Assembly: GCA_902788035.1 (NCBI GenBank)
Contig: CADAIL010000013.1
Coordinates: forward strand, 1 to 64,000
From: an uncultured Lachnospiraceae bacterium
GTDB taxonomy: Bacteria; Bacillota; Clostridia; Lachnospirales; Lachnospiraceae
Reading direction: 5' to 3'
Length of the DNA: 64,000 nt
Both the position numbers and the translations under genes were made by a program. Under the pieces are notes generated by a model. It saw nothing but the letters and a program-made list of their open reading frames with translations, did not search any database and had not been told where the DNA came from. Numbering within the stretch: the first letter of the stretch is position 1; the number at the start of each line of letters is the position of its first letter. Positions 32,212 through 41,675 of this stretch are shown piece by piece.

Positions 32212-34158
32212 TTACGGAAATGCCCTGAAATTCAGCACTGTATAGCCGGCCGCCGCCGCGTTGACAAGCAGCAGCGCAAATGCTGACCCGCTGGCAAAAT
32301 TCCTGCCCTGATATCTTGCCGGTATACACGCAAGGGCGATAAAGATGAGAGGCAGCACCGGCAGCATGTAGCGGGGCTGGACGCCCTCAACTTCCGCTGC
32401 GCCTACCGGCGTGTAGCCGATGTAGGCGGCGAAGACGGTGAGACCGGCGACCAGAAGGGCAATTATGAGGCCGGCAAGGACAAAGATACGTCTGGTCCTG
32501 ATTCTGCCCTCGGGGACACTTCCGTCTGACAGGATACAGATAACGAGAGCGATCACTGTTGTTATATCCTTCATTGCATTCGGCGCGTACATGGTGTAAG
32601 TCCCGAAGTAATTTCTTATCCCTTCGGCAAACGACCCGACAAGAGTGCGCAGCGCAGTCTTCGGGTGCTCCATAATGAACGCGAGCTGACCTGCCATACT
32701 GACGTTGCCGTTCCGATCCTCCTCAAATACGAATGTCCGCATGAGATAGATCTGCCAGAGGAACATGGCTGCAACGAGCAGGATTCCCGCTCCGAACAGT
32801 ATGAACTGATACTGTCTTCTGGCATACTTTTCTTTCGGTATAAAGAAAAGAAGCAGGAAGAGCGGCGTGTAGAAGAGGAACTTCGGCGACGCGATAAAGG
32901 CTGCCGCCAGCAGGATCTTAAGCATCTCCGGAATGCCGATCTTTTCAGTCTCTGTCTCCGAGAAAATGTATTTAACGCAGATGGCGCAAAAATACAGGGC
33001 TGCCCCATTAAGTGCGGTGTCAATGGTCACGCTGCCCGCAAAATATAGCGGGAGAGGCAGACATGCCGCCGTGAAAAAGGCGGTTCTAAAGACCGAAGCG
33101 GTACGTATCGCAAAATAGCCAAATGCAAGATAGACTGCCAGGCTGAAGAGTCTTGCCAGATATACCAGCCACCCGACACCGAGCCCCAGAGCTCTGCCCA
33201 AAGCTACGCCTGCTGCCGCAGGCAGGTAATTGACAGATATATAATTTGCGGAATACGGCTGCACGAAAAACTCGCGCTTTGCGGACGACCGCTCAGAAAA
33301 GAGCTCACTGTTGGCGTACGTATTCAGCGGCGAGACCCAGATGCAGTCATACAGGCCGTAATTGTCTGAGATATTGGCTCCAATGCTCCCGTCCGCCGAC
33401 AGTTCGGCGTTCAGATGACCTTCCGCCAGCGCGTATGCTCTGAAAAAGTGGGCAGGCTCATCGATCGGCTGCGGGTACGGGTTCCAGAAAACGCAGGCAA
33501 GGCCGCACAGAAGGCCGATCGCAAGGAAATTCCTCGCGTGATTCTCACCAATGAGAAGAAGGCACAGGAAAGATCCTGCGATAAAGAGAATCCACATGCC
33601 TAAGTAGATCCAGTTCACATGCGCGTCGCAAAACCCGATGCGGGAGACAAGGGTAAGATTTTCCTCTCTGCCGTTGACCTTCACTTTCGACTCAAACGAC
33701 CGGACCGTCCCGCTCGCCAAAAGCCTGACCTCCATGTCTTCGCCCTTTTGTCCTCTGTTCGTGACGGTAAGGCGGAACACATGACCGGCCGAATTCTCCA
33801 TCGGCATACTGTAGGTGAAGCGCTGACCGATTCCGAGATCTACTGAGTTTACCGTCTCGCTGACCAAAATCCTGTTCGACTGAACATCTTCTATTACGAC
33901 GTCGATCTCCTGGTCTCCGAGCTTTTTTCCTTCAAGGAATACTGTGATATCACGCGCGCCGTCGAACGGGAACTGATAATCCTGGACAACGGTGTCTCCG
34001 CCGCACAGCTTGACTTCGTTCTCCCTCATGCCTCCGTATCGCCGGGCAACGGTCCTGTTCTCCGGCAGCACGATGTACAGAAAAGATACAAGAACCCAGA
34101 ACACTATTAATATGAGTGCGGGGACAGCTTTTCCCCGCAGTTTACCCGATAGAGCCAT
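32212..34158 (-). CDS. DUF2142 membrane protein
   Basis: About 648 aa with roughly 12 membrane helices and a large beta-rich extracytoplasmic loop near the N-terminus (residues about 35-180). The NPYPQPIDEPAHFFRAYALAEG segment (about 225-246) is the DUF2142 signature and resembles the acidic motif of GT-C glycosyltransferases. It probably transfers a lipid-linked sugar or acts in surface polymer assembly. The ATG at 34158 has AAGGA upstream; a GTG lies two codons earlier. It is the last gene of a five-gene minus-strand operon with two GT2 enzymes, an SMR-like protein and DUF2304. Confidence 0.8.
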   Translation of the reverse strand: MALSGKLRGKAVPALILIVFWVLVSFLYIVLPENRTVARRYGGMRENEVKLCGGDTVVQDYQFPFDGARDITVFLEGKKLGDQEIDVVIEDVQSNRILVSETVNSVDLGIGQRFTYSMPMENSAGHVFRLTVTNRGQKGEDMEVRLLASGTVRSFESKVKVNGREENLTLVSRIGFCDAHVNWIYLGMWILFIAGSFLCLLLIGENHARNFLAIGLLCGLACVFWNPYPQPIDEPAHFFRAYALAEGHLNAELSADGSIGANISDNYGLYDCIWVSPLNTYANSELFSERSSAKREFFVQPYSANYISVNYLPAAAGVALGRALGLGVGWLVYLARLFSLAVYLAFGYFAIRTASVFRTAFFTAACLPLPLYFAGSVTIDTALNGAALYFCAICVKYIFSETETEKIGIPEMLKILLAAAFIASPKFLFYTPLFLLLFFIPKEKYARRQYQFILFGAGILLVAAMFLWQIYLMRTFVFEEDRNGNVSMAGQLAFIMEHPKTALRTLVGSFAEGIRNYFGTYTMYAPNAMKDITTVIALVICILSDGSVPEGRIRTRRIFVLAGLIIALLVAGLTVFAAYIGYTPVGAAEVEGVQPRYMLPVLPLIFIALACIPARYQGRNFASGSAFALLLVNAAAAGYTVLNFRAFP

Positions 34159-34302
34159 AATCACATTTTCCTTATTTTCCGTTCTGATAACACCGCATTC
34201 AGTAAATCTCGGTCTCTGATCGTGCGAGATGCTCGACGCACTCTGTGCGTCTTCCTTCGCGCGGTTCCGGGCGACCGGCGATCCGCCGCGGAGTTCCGCG
34301 CA

Positions 34303-35094
34303 TCAGAGCTCGTTTGATTTTTCGCTGTTCACATAGAACCGGTTGATGAGACCGGCAACAAATGGCGGCCAGAATCTGCCGAAGATTTCCATATCCTCAC
34401 CGCTCCGCACGCTTCCCTCGATCGTGGCGGATGTCTCCGAGCCCGAATGGATCCTGTGACCGATGAGCACTTTGGGGATGTAGACGAATCTTCCTTTATT
34501 TCTCGAGATTCTCTCCCACGCATCCCAGTCCACGTTGCTTCTGAAATGCTCCGTGAAAAACGGCTGCGGGAGATTCCTTCTCACATAGGTCACGGCCGGG
34601 CAGCAGATCGGGTTGCCCATGGAGAGCGACCTCCGGCGGACGAACGGGAATCCCTGCAGCAGACTTATTCTGAGCGGTGCCAGGAGGATGCGCTTTATGC
34701 GCAGGTTCACATTGGCAAGAACGGTCTTTCCGTTCCGGATCTCAGCGTAGTCGGTGAAAATGATCAGTGCATCGTCGGCACGGACTTTCAGGATGCTCTC
34801 AGTATAGGCCGGATAATAGATATCGTCCTGATGGGCGATTGTCACAAGCTCGGTATCCGCCTGTTCCATCGCGAAATTCCAGTCACCCGCGATCCCCGTG
34901 TGATTTTCATTCACGCGAAGCGGCAGACCGTATTTTTCACAGATACCGGAAATCAGCTGGTTGGGCGTCGACGTGGCGACAATGATCCGGCTTTTTACGG
35001 TCTGTTTCATGAGTGATTCGATGCATTTTTCAAGATATGGACTTTCTTTATAGGCGCACACGACGTATGTGTGCCTTGCTGTCGTATGTTCCAT
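34303..35094 (-). CDS. Family 2 glycosyltransferase
   Basis: A 263-aa GT-A enzyme. TYVVCAYKESPYLEKCIESL opens the fold, HQDDIYY near 85-91 is the DxD-like metal site, and DWDAWERIS near 200 is the acceptor-side motif. No membrane helices, so it is cytoplasmic. The start at MEHTTARH has GGGCAGG upstream; a longer ORF would overlap the SMR-like gene. It probably adds a sugar to a polyprenyl carrier or surface glycan with its operon partners. Confidence 0.82.
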   Translation of the reverse strand: MEHTTARHTYVVCAYKESPYLEKCIESLMKQTVKSRIIVATSTPNQLISGICEKYGLPLRVNENHTGIAGDWNFAMEQADTELVTIAHQDDIYYPAYTESILKVRADDALIIFTDYAEIRNGKTVLANVNLRIKRILLAPLRISLLQGFPFVRRRSLSMGNPICCPAVTYVRRNLPQPFFTEHFRSNVDWDAWERISRNKGRFVYIPKVLIGHRIHSGSETSATIEGSVRSGEDMEIFGRFWPPFVAGLINRFYVNSEKSNEL

Positions 35095-35098
35095 CTTT

Positions 35099-35455
35099 TT
35101 ACCTGCCCTGCGTTCCAAAGGCCATGATCACGATGCCGGCGATGACGACAAACGCGCCGATCAGCGTGACTGTGCTGATTTTTTCCCGGAATACGATCGT
35201 TCCGAGTCCCAGGATGACAAGCTGAACGACTCCGTTCACGATCGGGACCATGATCGACAGATCATATTTCACAATGAGGCGCTGCCAGAGCAGGAAGCTG
35301 ATGATATAAAAGCAGAATCCTGCAAATGTTTTCCACCCCATCGACAGCGCAAAACCGTCGGAAAGTGTGAGGCGCAGAGAGTCGCCTCCCATTTTCATCA
35401 GCGTGATGCCGCCTGTCGTAAAGAATATATAGATAATGATCATTAAATGCTGCAT
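35099..35455 (-). CDS. Small EamA/SMR-like membrane transporter
   Basis: A 118-aa protein of four membrane helices (for example LIGAFVVIAGIVIMAFG at the end), with internal VPIVNGVVQLVILGLGTIVFREK typical of small EamA/SMR half transporters such as ArnE. Neighbouring glycosyltransferases suggest flipping of a lipid-linked sugar. GAGGTG precedes the ATG. It lies between DUF2304 and the GT2 gene with gaps under 10 bp. Confidence 0.75.
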   Translation of the reverse strand: MQHLMIIIYIFFTTGGITLMKMGGDSLRLTLSDGFALSMGWKTFAGFCFYIISFLLWQRLIVKYDLSIMVPIVNGVVQLVILGLGTIVFREKISTVTLIGAFVVIAGIVIMAFGTQGR

Positions 35456-35464
35456 TAATACACC

Positions 35465-35800
35465 TCACTTCTCTTCGTGGTCCCTCAGGGCGAGATCCTG
35501 CGCAAGCCGCGTCAGCTTGTCATTCACCTCGGAGAGCCGCACATACAGCTTGAACACTCTGTGAATGAGCAGGGCGATGATGACCAGGTAGACCAGGTTG
35601 ACAGGCGACTCGATGCCCAGAAGCTCAGACGCCCAAAATGCGATTCCGGGAAATGCCGCAAGGAGCAGAAGAAGGAAAGCAAACCCGAACCAGAAAACGC
35701 TGTCAGCGATCGGCATGGCCGATTTCCTGATCATGCGGATGACAAGTATGAACTCGAAAATCGCGCCGACCACGAGAAGCAGTCTGAAAATAACACTCAT
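35465..35800 (-). CDS. DUF2304 membrane protein
   Basis: A 111-aa protein with three helices and a C-terminal amphipathic helix (VRLSEVNDKLTRLAQDLAL), the DUF2304 pattern. DUF2304 genes usually follow a dolichyl-phosphate-mannose synthase-like GT2, as here. The start ATG overlaps the upstream stop (ATGA), so it is translationally coupled. It is presumed to be a partner of that glycosyltransferase. Confidence 0.8.
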   Translation of the reverse strand: MSVIFRLLLVVGAIFEFILVIRMIRKSAMPIADSVFWFGFAFLLLLLAAFPGIAFWASELLGIESPVNLVYLVIIALLIHRVFKLYVRLSEVNDKLTRLAQDLALRDHEEK

Positions 35801-36510
35801 GCGTTCTCCTCCTTCCCGGCAAGCTTTCTGTCCGCCCTGATCCACGGCTCGAACAGGATACTGATGCTCACTGTCAGCATATATCGAATGCTCTTTGACA
35901 GATTCAGATAGCTGGTCCCCGCTATGCGCTCATCCATCACGACCTGCACTTCCGTCACTTTGGCTCCCAGCCTCATGAGGTGGCATACAGTGTCCGGCTC
36001 CGGCGTCATCCTGCTGTTTTCCGCAAACAATCGGATGAGCCTCCTGCCGTACATGCGCATTCCGCTGGTCGGATCTTTGATTGTGCGGCCGGTCATGAGA
36101 CGGATCATTGCCCCTATGAGCCGGCTCCCGATCATGCGGCCTGTCAGCGGTTTCTTTTCCGTGACGAAGCGACTCCCAATCACGATGTCGCTGCCGTCTT
36201 CGATCCGCTTCTCCATCTCTCTGATATATTCACCTCTGTGCTGCCCGTCGCCGTCGAACTGGATGACAGCGTCATATCCGTTTTTCAGAGCGTAGATAAA
36301 GCCGGTCTGAACGGCTGCAGAGAGTCCGAGATTGACGGGATGGGAAATATAATTAAAGCCGTTTTCACGACAAATATCCGCTGTCTGATCAGAACTGCCA
36401 TCATCGATGATCACATAATCGATGCTGCCGGCAGTTTCTGTCAGACGGCGGATGACTCTTTCAATATTCAGCGCTTCATTGTAAGCAGGTATAACGATAA
36501 GTGTTTTCAT
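35797..36510 (-). CDS. DPM synthase-like family 2 glycosyltransferase
   Basis: A 237-aa enzyme. VIPAYNEALNIERVI opens the GT-A domain, IDDGSSDQT binds nucleotide, and FDGDGQHRGEYI is the DxD site (about residues 93-104). These match the dolichyl/polyprenyl-phosphate sugar synthases. A C-terminal amphipathic stretch (RYMLTVSISILFEPW) may touch the membrane. It is the first gene of the surface-glycan operon. Confidence 0.85.
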   Translation of the reverse strand: MKTLIVIPAYNEALNIERVIRRLTETAGSIDYVIIDDGSSDQTADICRENGFNYISHPVNLGLSAAVQTGFIYALKNGYDAVIQFDGDGQHRGEYIREMEKRIEDGSDIVIGSRFVTEKKPLTGRMIGSRLIGAMIRLMTGRTIKDPTSGMRMYGRRLIRLFAENSRMTPEPDTVCHLMRLGAKVTEVQVVMDERIAGTSYLNLSKSIRYMLTVSISILFEPWIRADRKLAGKEENA

Positions 36511-36588
36511 ATGACCTCAAAATCCATTCACTTTGAGATTATATCCCATACGGGATAAAAATGAAACACCTCTCAGAAAAACGAATGA

Positions 36589-37410
36589 TTATTTCTCGTA
36601 CAGGAACTTCTCCGGCAGATTGACGTTGAAGTCCTTGGCAAGATGTCTGAAGTCGTCCGGAAGGATCGTCTGGCGCTTCTTATCTGTCATGGAGAGGACC
36701 TTGACAAGGATCTCAGCGGACTTCTCAGCTGTATGCATAAGACCGAATGTGATGTCGAAGTCCGGGCCGGCTGCGAACATGCCGTGATGTGCCCAGATTG
36801 CGAGGTCATACTGCTCCATGAGCTTGGATGTAGCGACAGCGATCTCGCGTCCGCCCGGAACCATCCACGGAACAACGCCGACACCCTGCGGGAATACGAC
36901 CGGACACTCTGTTGCCATCTCCCACAGCTCGCGTGTGAAAACTTCGTCCGTGAGCGGAAGGACAAATGTCAGAGCGATGATGTTCGTGCAATGGCAATGA
37001 TAAACGACTCTGTAGGACGGGTCGATTTTCTTCTTGACTTCAAGGTTCATAAGGTGGCTCGGAAGCTCGGATGTCGGACGGCCGCCCTTGTTGAGACCCC
37101 ATACGATGCGGAAGTTCTCACCGGCTGCGTCGAGCTCGATGATAGCGATATTTGCTTCCGGATCAAGCGGAACGTTGCGGAAGAATTTGCCTGAACCTGT
37201 TACAAGGAAATACTCACCTGCGAGGGCCGGAACTGTCGTTCCGATTGCCTGCCATTCCTTCGGCTCAAAGTTCTCCTTTACGGACTCGACTTCCTCATCC
37301 TTAATTCTGTAGGACAGGTTGCCGCCGTTTCTCTCATGCCAGCCCTGCTCCCAGCCGTCACTGCATAATCTGATAAATCCCTGTACAAATTCAGCATCTA
37401 AAACCTTCAT
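36589..37410 (-). CDS. rhaD: Rhamnulose-1-phosphate aldolase
   Basis: A 273-aa class II aldolase that splits L-rhamnulose 1-phosphate into dihydroxyacetone phosphate and lactaldehyde. The GGNLSYR motif, the zinc ligands in YHCHCTN (about 137-143) and WAHHGMFAAG match RhaD. Length is standard. GAGAGGAG precedes the ATG. It follows rhaB on the same strand after a 165-bp gap that may hold a processing hairpin (GCCCCGCATATGCGGGGC). Confidence 0.92.
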   Translation of the reverse strand: MKVLDAEFVQGFIRLCSDGWEQGWHERNGGNLSYRIKDEEVESVKENFEPKEWQAIGTTVPALAGEYFLVTGSGKFFRNVPLDPEANIAIIELDAAGENFRIVWGLNKGGRPTSELPSHLMNLEVKKKIDPSYRVVYHCHCTNIIALTFVLPLTDEVFTRELWEMATECPVVFPQGVGVVPWMVPGGREIAVATSKLMEQYDLAIWAHHGMFAAGPDFDITFGLMHTAEKSAEILVKVLSMTDKKRQTILPDDFRHLAKDFNVNLPEKFLYEK

Positions 37411-37575
37411 TATAATCTCCTCTCTTATGTGTTCTTTATCATCCTGCCCCGCATATGCGGGGCATATGTTTATGTGTTCCTCAGCAGATCTCGCCTTACT
37501 GTGTCCGCGCCCGACGCGCGGCTATTTCTCAGCGCAATTGTTTTTCTGCCATGCTCTCAATCTTTACGGGCGTCC

Positions 37576-38982
37576 TCAGTGCGCTTCCTCCTCCGTGATG
37601 TCGAAGGATACTGTGACGCATGCTCTCGCGTCCTTCAGGTCCTTAAAGACACCGTCCGTGATCATCTGAGCCATCAGGTTGCCGATAGCGGTTCCCTCGC
37701 CCGGGCCCGCGATGACCTTGCGGCCTGTCGCGCGCGCTGTGAGCTCGTTGAGATATTTTGCCTTGGAGCCGCCGCCGACGATGTTGATTGCCTCGTAGTG
37801 CTTACCTGTCAGCTCCTCAATCTCTTTTACTGTCTTAGCGTAGGACTGGGCAAGTGACTGATAGATGACCGCTGCCATCTGACCGGTCGTCTCCGGGACC
37901 TGCTGATCCGTCTTTCTTGCGTACTCGCGGACTGCTTCCTGCATATTGTCCGGAGCGAGGAAAGAGACATCGTTCACGTCTACGCGTGTCGGGAAGTCCT
38001 TCTCTGCCTCCGCCATATCGCAGAGTTCTGCAAATGAATATCCGTCGTTCAGTTCGTGTCTCACCTGCTGAATCATCCAGAGACCCATGATGTTCTTGAG
38101 GAAACGGAATCGGTAGTCGTAGCCGCCTTCATTTGTAAAATTGTGTGCCTGCGCTTCCGGAGTGCAGACAGCTTCTTTATTCTCAACGCCCATGAGTGAC
38201 CATGTGCCGGAGCTTATGTACAGCGTATCATCAGACTGGGTCGGAAGAGCCATGATTGCGGAACCCGTGTCATGAGTAGCCGGAAGAACGACCTTGCACT
38301 TGTAGCCGATCTCAGCGGCGATCTCGTCCGTGAAGTCTCCCACGACTGTGCCGGGCTTTGTGACAGGAAGGAACATCTTTGTCGGGTATCCGAGCTTTTC
38401 GATCAGTTCATAATCCCAGTCATTGGTGTGGGGATTTACGAGCTGCGTCGATGTAGCGTTCGTGTACTCCTGCTTCTTAACGCCTGTCAGCAGGAAGTGG
38501 AAATAATCGGGAAGCATCAGCATTGTCTCTGCGGCAGCCAGAACTTCAGGCTCCTGTGTCTTGACAGCCATAAGCTGATAAATTGTATTGAAGATCTGCT
38601 TCTGAATGCCGGTGCGGGCATAGAGCTCTGTCTCCGGGATAATTTTATATACTTCCTCGTCCATGCCGGTCGTGCGGCTGTCGCGGTAGCCGTAGGTCCT
38701 GCCGCAGGGCACATCGTTCTTGTCGAGAAGCACATAGTCGACAGCCCATGTGTCGATGCCCATGCTGACCGGAACTTTGCCTAGCTCTTTAGCCTTTTTG
38801 AGACCGTTCTTAATCTCCGCGAAGAGGCGGTCGGTGTTCCAGTAACGGTGACCGTCAATGATGTCCATTCCGTTCTCGAAACGGTAGATTTCTTCCAGGA
38901 CCATCTTTCCGTCTTCCATATGTGAGAGCATGTGACGACCGCTTGAGGCGCCGATGTCGACTGCAAGGTAATATGTTGTCAT
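37576..38982 (-). CDS. rhaB: Rhamnulokinase
   Basis: A 468-aa sugar kinase of the FGGY family, phosphorylating L-rhamnulose. AVDIGASSGRHML at the N-terminus is the ATP-binding phosphate loop, and IVGGGSKAKYLNELTA near 385 is the family signature. The start MTTYYLAV has AAGGAGGAAACTC upstream; the longer ORF is less likely. It is divergent from an AraC-type regulator. No rhaA or transporter is in the window. Confidence 0.93.
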   Translation of the reverse strand: MTTYYLAVDIGASSGRHMLSHMEDGKMVLEEIYRFENGMDIIDGHRYWNTDRLFAEIKNGLKKAKELGKVPVSMGIDTWAVDYVLLDKNDVPCGRTYGYRDSRTTGMDEEVYKIIPETELYARTGIQKQIFNTIYQLMAVKTQEPEVLAAAETMLMLPDYFHFLLTGVKKQEYTNATSTQLVNPHTNDWDYELIEKLGYPTKMFLPVTKPGTVVGDFTDEIAAEIGYKCKVVLPATHDTGSAIMALPTQSDDTLYISSGTWSLMGVENKEAVCTPEAQAHNFTNEGGYDYRFRFLKNIMGLWMIQQVRHELNDGYSFAELCDMAEAEKDFPTRVDVNDVSFLAPDNMQEAVREYARKTDQQVPETTGQMAAVIYQSLAQSYAKTVKEIEELTGKHYEAINIVGGGSKAKYLNELTARATGRKVIAGPGEGTAIGNLMAQMITDGVFKDLKDARACVTVSFDITEEEAH

Positions 38983-39331
38983 GTGAGTTTCCTCCTTACG
39001 TGCCATATCAGCTTTCTTTTATGTTTTTTAATATACAGTAAAAAAAGACAGTTTTTTAGTGTATAATATGACCTGAAAAATGGCTTTTTTTGATGGCACA
39101 AGTTAATGCGTGGCAGCAGTTGAGACAGGCTGCTCTCAAAGTTCGTTTTACCGGCAAAATACATCCGTCTTCATACAAAAGCGTAGTAAGTCCGCCCGAG
39201 AGATCAGAAACTGCAGGGCATTTTCTAAGCTCGCAGGAGAGGACTTACGCTTTTTGATGAAGATGATGTTTGTGCCGGTCTATGAAGCCGGGGTGCAGCC
39301 TGTCTGAACAGTCACAATGAAAGGACATAAC
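38983..39331. promoter_or_regulatory. Divergent rhaB/AraC regulator intergenic region
   Basis: A 349-bp gap. A TATATT box on the minus strand (39035-39030) could serve rhaB. A plus-strand TATAAT at 39062-39067 could serve the regulator, though its -35 is poor. AraC-type binding sites are expected here but no clear repeat pair was identified. Confidence 0.4.
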
Positions 39332-40318
39332 ATGGATGCGGCAATCATGAAGGAGCTTCAGAAGATCACACCTGAAGAGCAGCTCTACCTCGACAAAAAA
39401 ATGACGCTCGCGAGCGACGAAATCTATTTTTCCAAGCGCTCCAACAAAATTGAAAGCTACCGCTTTCTCGAGGACGAAAAGCTCCTCACCGTGAGACCTC
39501 ACACGAGGTTCGTTGATTTTGAGCCCCACTCCCACAATTATATTGAGATGATGTATGTCTGCAGCGGAAGCATTACGCACATAATACAGGGTACCGAAGT
39601 CGTTTTAAAAAAGGGCGATTTTCTGGTCATGAACCAGCACGTTGAGCACGGCATAAAAGCCGCCGGCCGCGACGATGTCGCGATCAACTTCATTGCCCGC
39701 CAGGAATTCTTCGATATTCCCCACAGCATGGTCGGCAGCGGCAACGCCATCTCGGAGTTCCTCCTCGGGATCCTTCGGACCAAGGACTCGGTCCCCCACT
39801 ACCTGCACTTCCAGCTGAACGAAGACAGATATATTGAGAATCTCATAGAGAGCATCATTGCCTCCATCGTCTTTAAGAGCGACCTCGATGAGGTGATCAA
39901 CCAGTATATGATGGGCATCGTGTTCCTGCACCTGCTCCGGCACGTCGACGGCCTGACAAAAAACTCCTCCATGGATTACCACGAGCTTCTCGTCCAGTCC
40001 GTCCTCCGCTATATCGACTCCCGCTATCAGACCGCCCAGCTTGCGCGGTTCGCGGACGAGACGCATCAGAATGTATCGGTCCTCTCCCGCCTGATCCGCC
40101 AGAAGACAGGCACGACTTTCCAGGAACTCTTAAAGCGGAAGCGTCTGCAGAAAGCTGTTCAGCTCCTCGTCGAGAGCGATCTGTCGATTGAAGAGATTTC
40201 TGCAAATGTCGGCTACGAAGACCCCGGCCACTTCTTCCGGGAGTTCAAGAAGAAGTACGGAACGACTCCGCGCAAGTTCCGGCTCGCGCAGAAGAATAAT
40301 GAGTCTATTCCTATATAA
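39332..40318 (+). CDS. AraC-family regulator, probable rhamnose regulator
   Basis: A 328-aa protein with an N-terminal cupin-like domain (HTRFVDFEPHSHNYIEMMYV, HVEHGIKAAG) and two C-terminal helix-turn-helices (LARFADETHQNVSVLSRLI, SIEEISANVGYEDPGHFFREFKKKYGTTPRKFR). AAAGGA precedes the chosen ATG. Its position divergent to rhaB suggests control of rhamnose catabolism by direct sugar binding, as in RhaS/RhaR; this is inference from context. Confidence 0.85.
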   Translation: MDAAIMKELQKITPEEQLYLDKKMTLASDEIYFSKRSNKIESYRFLEDEKLLTVRPHTRFVDFEPHSHNYIEMMYVCSGSITHIIQGTEVVLKKGDFLVMNQHVEHGIKAAGRDDVAINFIARQEFFDIPHSMVGSGNAISEFLLGILRTKDSVPHYLHFQLNEDRYIENLIESIIASIVFKSDLDEVINQYMMGIVFLHLLRHVDGLTKNSSMDYHELLVQSVLRYIDSRYQTAQLARFADETHQNVSVLSRLIRQKTGTTFQELLKRKRLQKAVQLLVESDLSIEEISANVGYEDPGHFFREFKKKYGTTPRKFRLAQKNNESIPI

Positions 40319-40434
40319 TCATATTCTTTTCACTGTGTTTTCACATTTCTGTACTTTACTGTTATTGACTACCGCAATCGTTGTGGATTATAGTAGTAAG
40401 AGCTTTTTTTCAGGACTAAAGGGAGGATTTTTTG

Positions 40435-41538
40435 ATGAAGAATTTGGCTAAATACATATCGATCGGTCTTATTGCCGGTCTCATCGTGACTGGCTGCGGA
40501 AGTGAAGGAGCCGGAAACGCGGCCTCTACTGACTCGGGTATTGCGGCAGCCGAGAGCGCGGATACAGAAAGTTCCGTCGCAGCAGAAGAGGTAGTCGCGC
40601 CGAAGCTGGATCTTGCTTCTTTTAAGGCTTCCGACTATGTCACACTCGCGGATTACAGCGAGATTGCTATCAATGCGGCAGACATCGAACCGACAGAAGA
40701 ACAGCTGCAGGCTAAGATTGATGAGTTCACAACATCCCACGCGCCGGCTGACTACGAAGCCAAGAGCGGAGATACGGTCAATATCGATTACGTCGGAAAA
40801 AAGGATGACGTCGCTTTCGACGGCGGCACAGCTTCGGGCTACGATCTCACCCTTGGCTCCGGCACATTCATCGACGGATTCGAAGATGGTCTCATCGGCA
40901 CAAAGGCCGGCGACCAGGTCTCCCTGGACCTGACTTTCCCGGAAGATTACGGCGCGGAGGAACTGGCAGGAGCCGCGGTCGTTTTTGACGTCACAGTCAA
41001 CTCCATCAAGCCGGGCGAGCCGGTCGAATACACCGATGAGCTCGTCGCAGCGAACACGGACTATGACACGACGGAAAAGTACAACGAATACCTGAAGGAC
41101 AGCATCCGGACGTCCAACAAAAACGCTAAAACTTCGGAGGCTCTAATGAAGCTCGGCGAATTCACGGGCGAGTATCCGGACGGTCTGGCCAACTATTACT
41201 ATGACTACTACATTCAGATGTACACCAACTACTATGGTGCCGACGCGCTGAAGGAAGCTGCCGCAAAATACGACAGCAACCGCGATTATATGAAAGAGTA
41301 TCTGGGCGAAGGTCTCAATCAGCAGATGCAGGCTGATCTCCTTCTTCTTGCGGTCGCCGAAAAAGAAAACATCGCCTGCGAAGGTGAGGATTATGAGTCC
41401 TACATCGACGGTGTCCTCGGTCAAGTCGGGACAACCCGCGAAGAACTCTTTGAGCAGTACGGCGAGGGCTTCGTCAACTACTCTTACCTGACGGACAGGG
41501 CTTACGCCCTTCTGCAGGACCGGGTCGTCGTTAAATAA
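40435..41538 (+). CDS. FKBP-type (trigger factor-like) lipoprotein
   Basis: A 367-aa exported protein with lipobox LIVTGC (Cys21). After a low-complexity Ala/Ser/Glu linker, residues about 105-190 form an FKBP prolyl isomerase domain (GDTVNIDYVGKKDD, LGSGTFIDGFEDGLIG). The rest is helical and like the trigger-factor C-terminal chaperone region. It is probably a surface foldase. GGGAGGA precedes the ATG. It stands alone and ends at the large hairpin 41548-41660. Confidence 0.85.
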   Translation: MKNLAKYISIGLIAGLIVTGCGSEGAGNAASTDSGIAAAESADTESSVAAEEVVAPKLDLASFKASDYVTLADYSEIAINAADIEPTEEQLQAKIDEFTTSHAPADYEAKSGDTVNIDYVGKKDDVAFDGGTASGYDLTLGSGTFIDGFEDGLIGTKAGDQVSLDLTFPEDYGAEELAGAAVVFDVTVNSIKPGEPVEYTDELVAANTDYDTTEKYNEYLKDSIRTSNKNAKTSEALMKLGEFTGEYPDGLANYYYDYYIQMYTNYYGADALKEAAAKYDSNRDYMKEYLGEGLNQQMQADLLLLAVAEKENIACEGEDYESYIDGVLGQVGTTREELFEQYGEGFVNYSYLTDRAYALLQDRVVVK

Positions 41539-41547
41539 TCCGGCATG

Positions 41548-41660
41548 AATAAAAAAGGCTGTCGCATTAGACAGTGTCACCACTATATATGGCAGACATT
41601 TGCAAATGATGTCTGCCATATATAGTGGCGGTGCCTCTTAATGCGACAGCCTTTTTTATT
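41548..41660. repeat. 113-bp nearly palindromic MITE-like element or giant bidirectional terminator
   Basis: 22-bp perfect terminal inverted repeats (41548-41569 and 41639-41660, containing GGCTGTCGCATTA) enclose a second 20-bp perfect inverted repeat (41580-41599 and 41609-41628, containing CCACTATATATGG). The whole segment can fold into one long hairpin. The ends resemble those of small inverted-repeat elements derived from insertion sequences. It lies between convergent genes and has A/T tracts, so it also works as a bidirectional terminator. Confidence 0.75.
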
Positions 41661-41675
41661 TTAATAAATTATACT

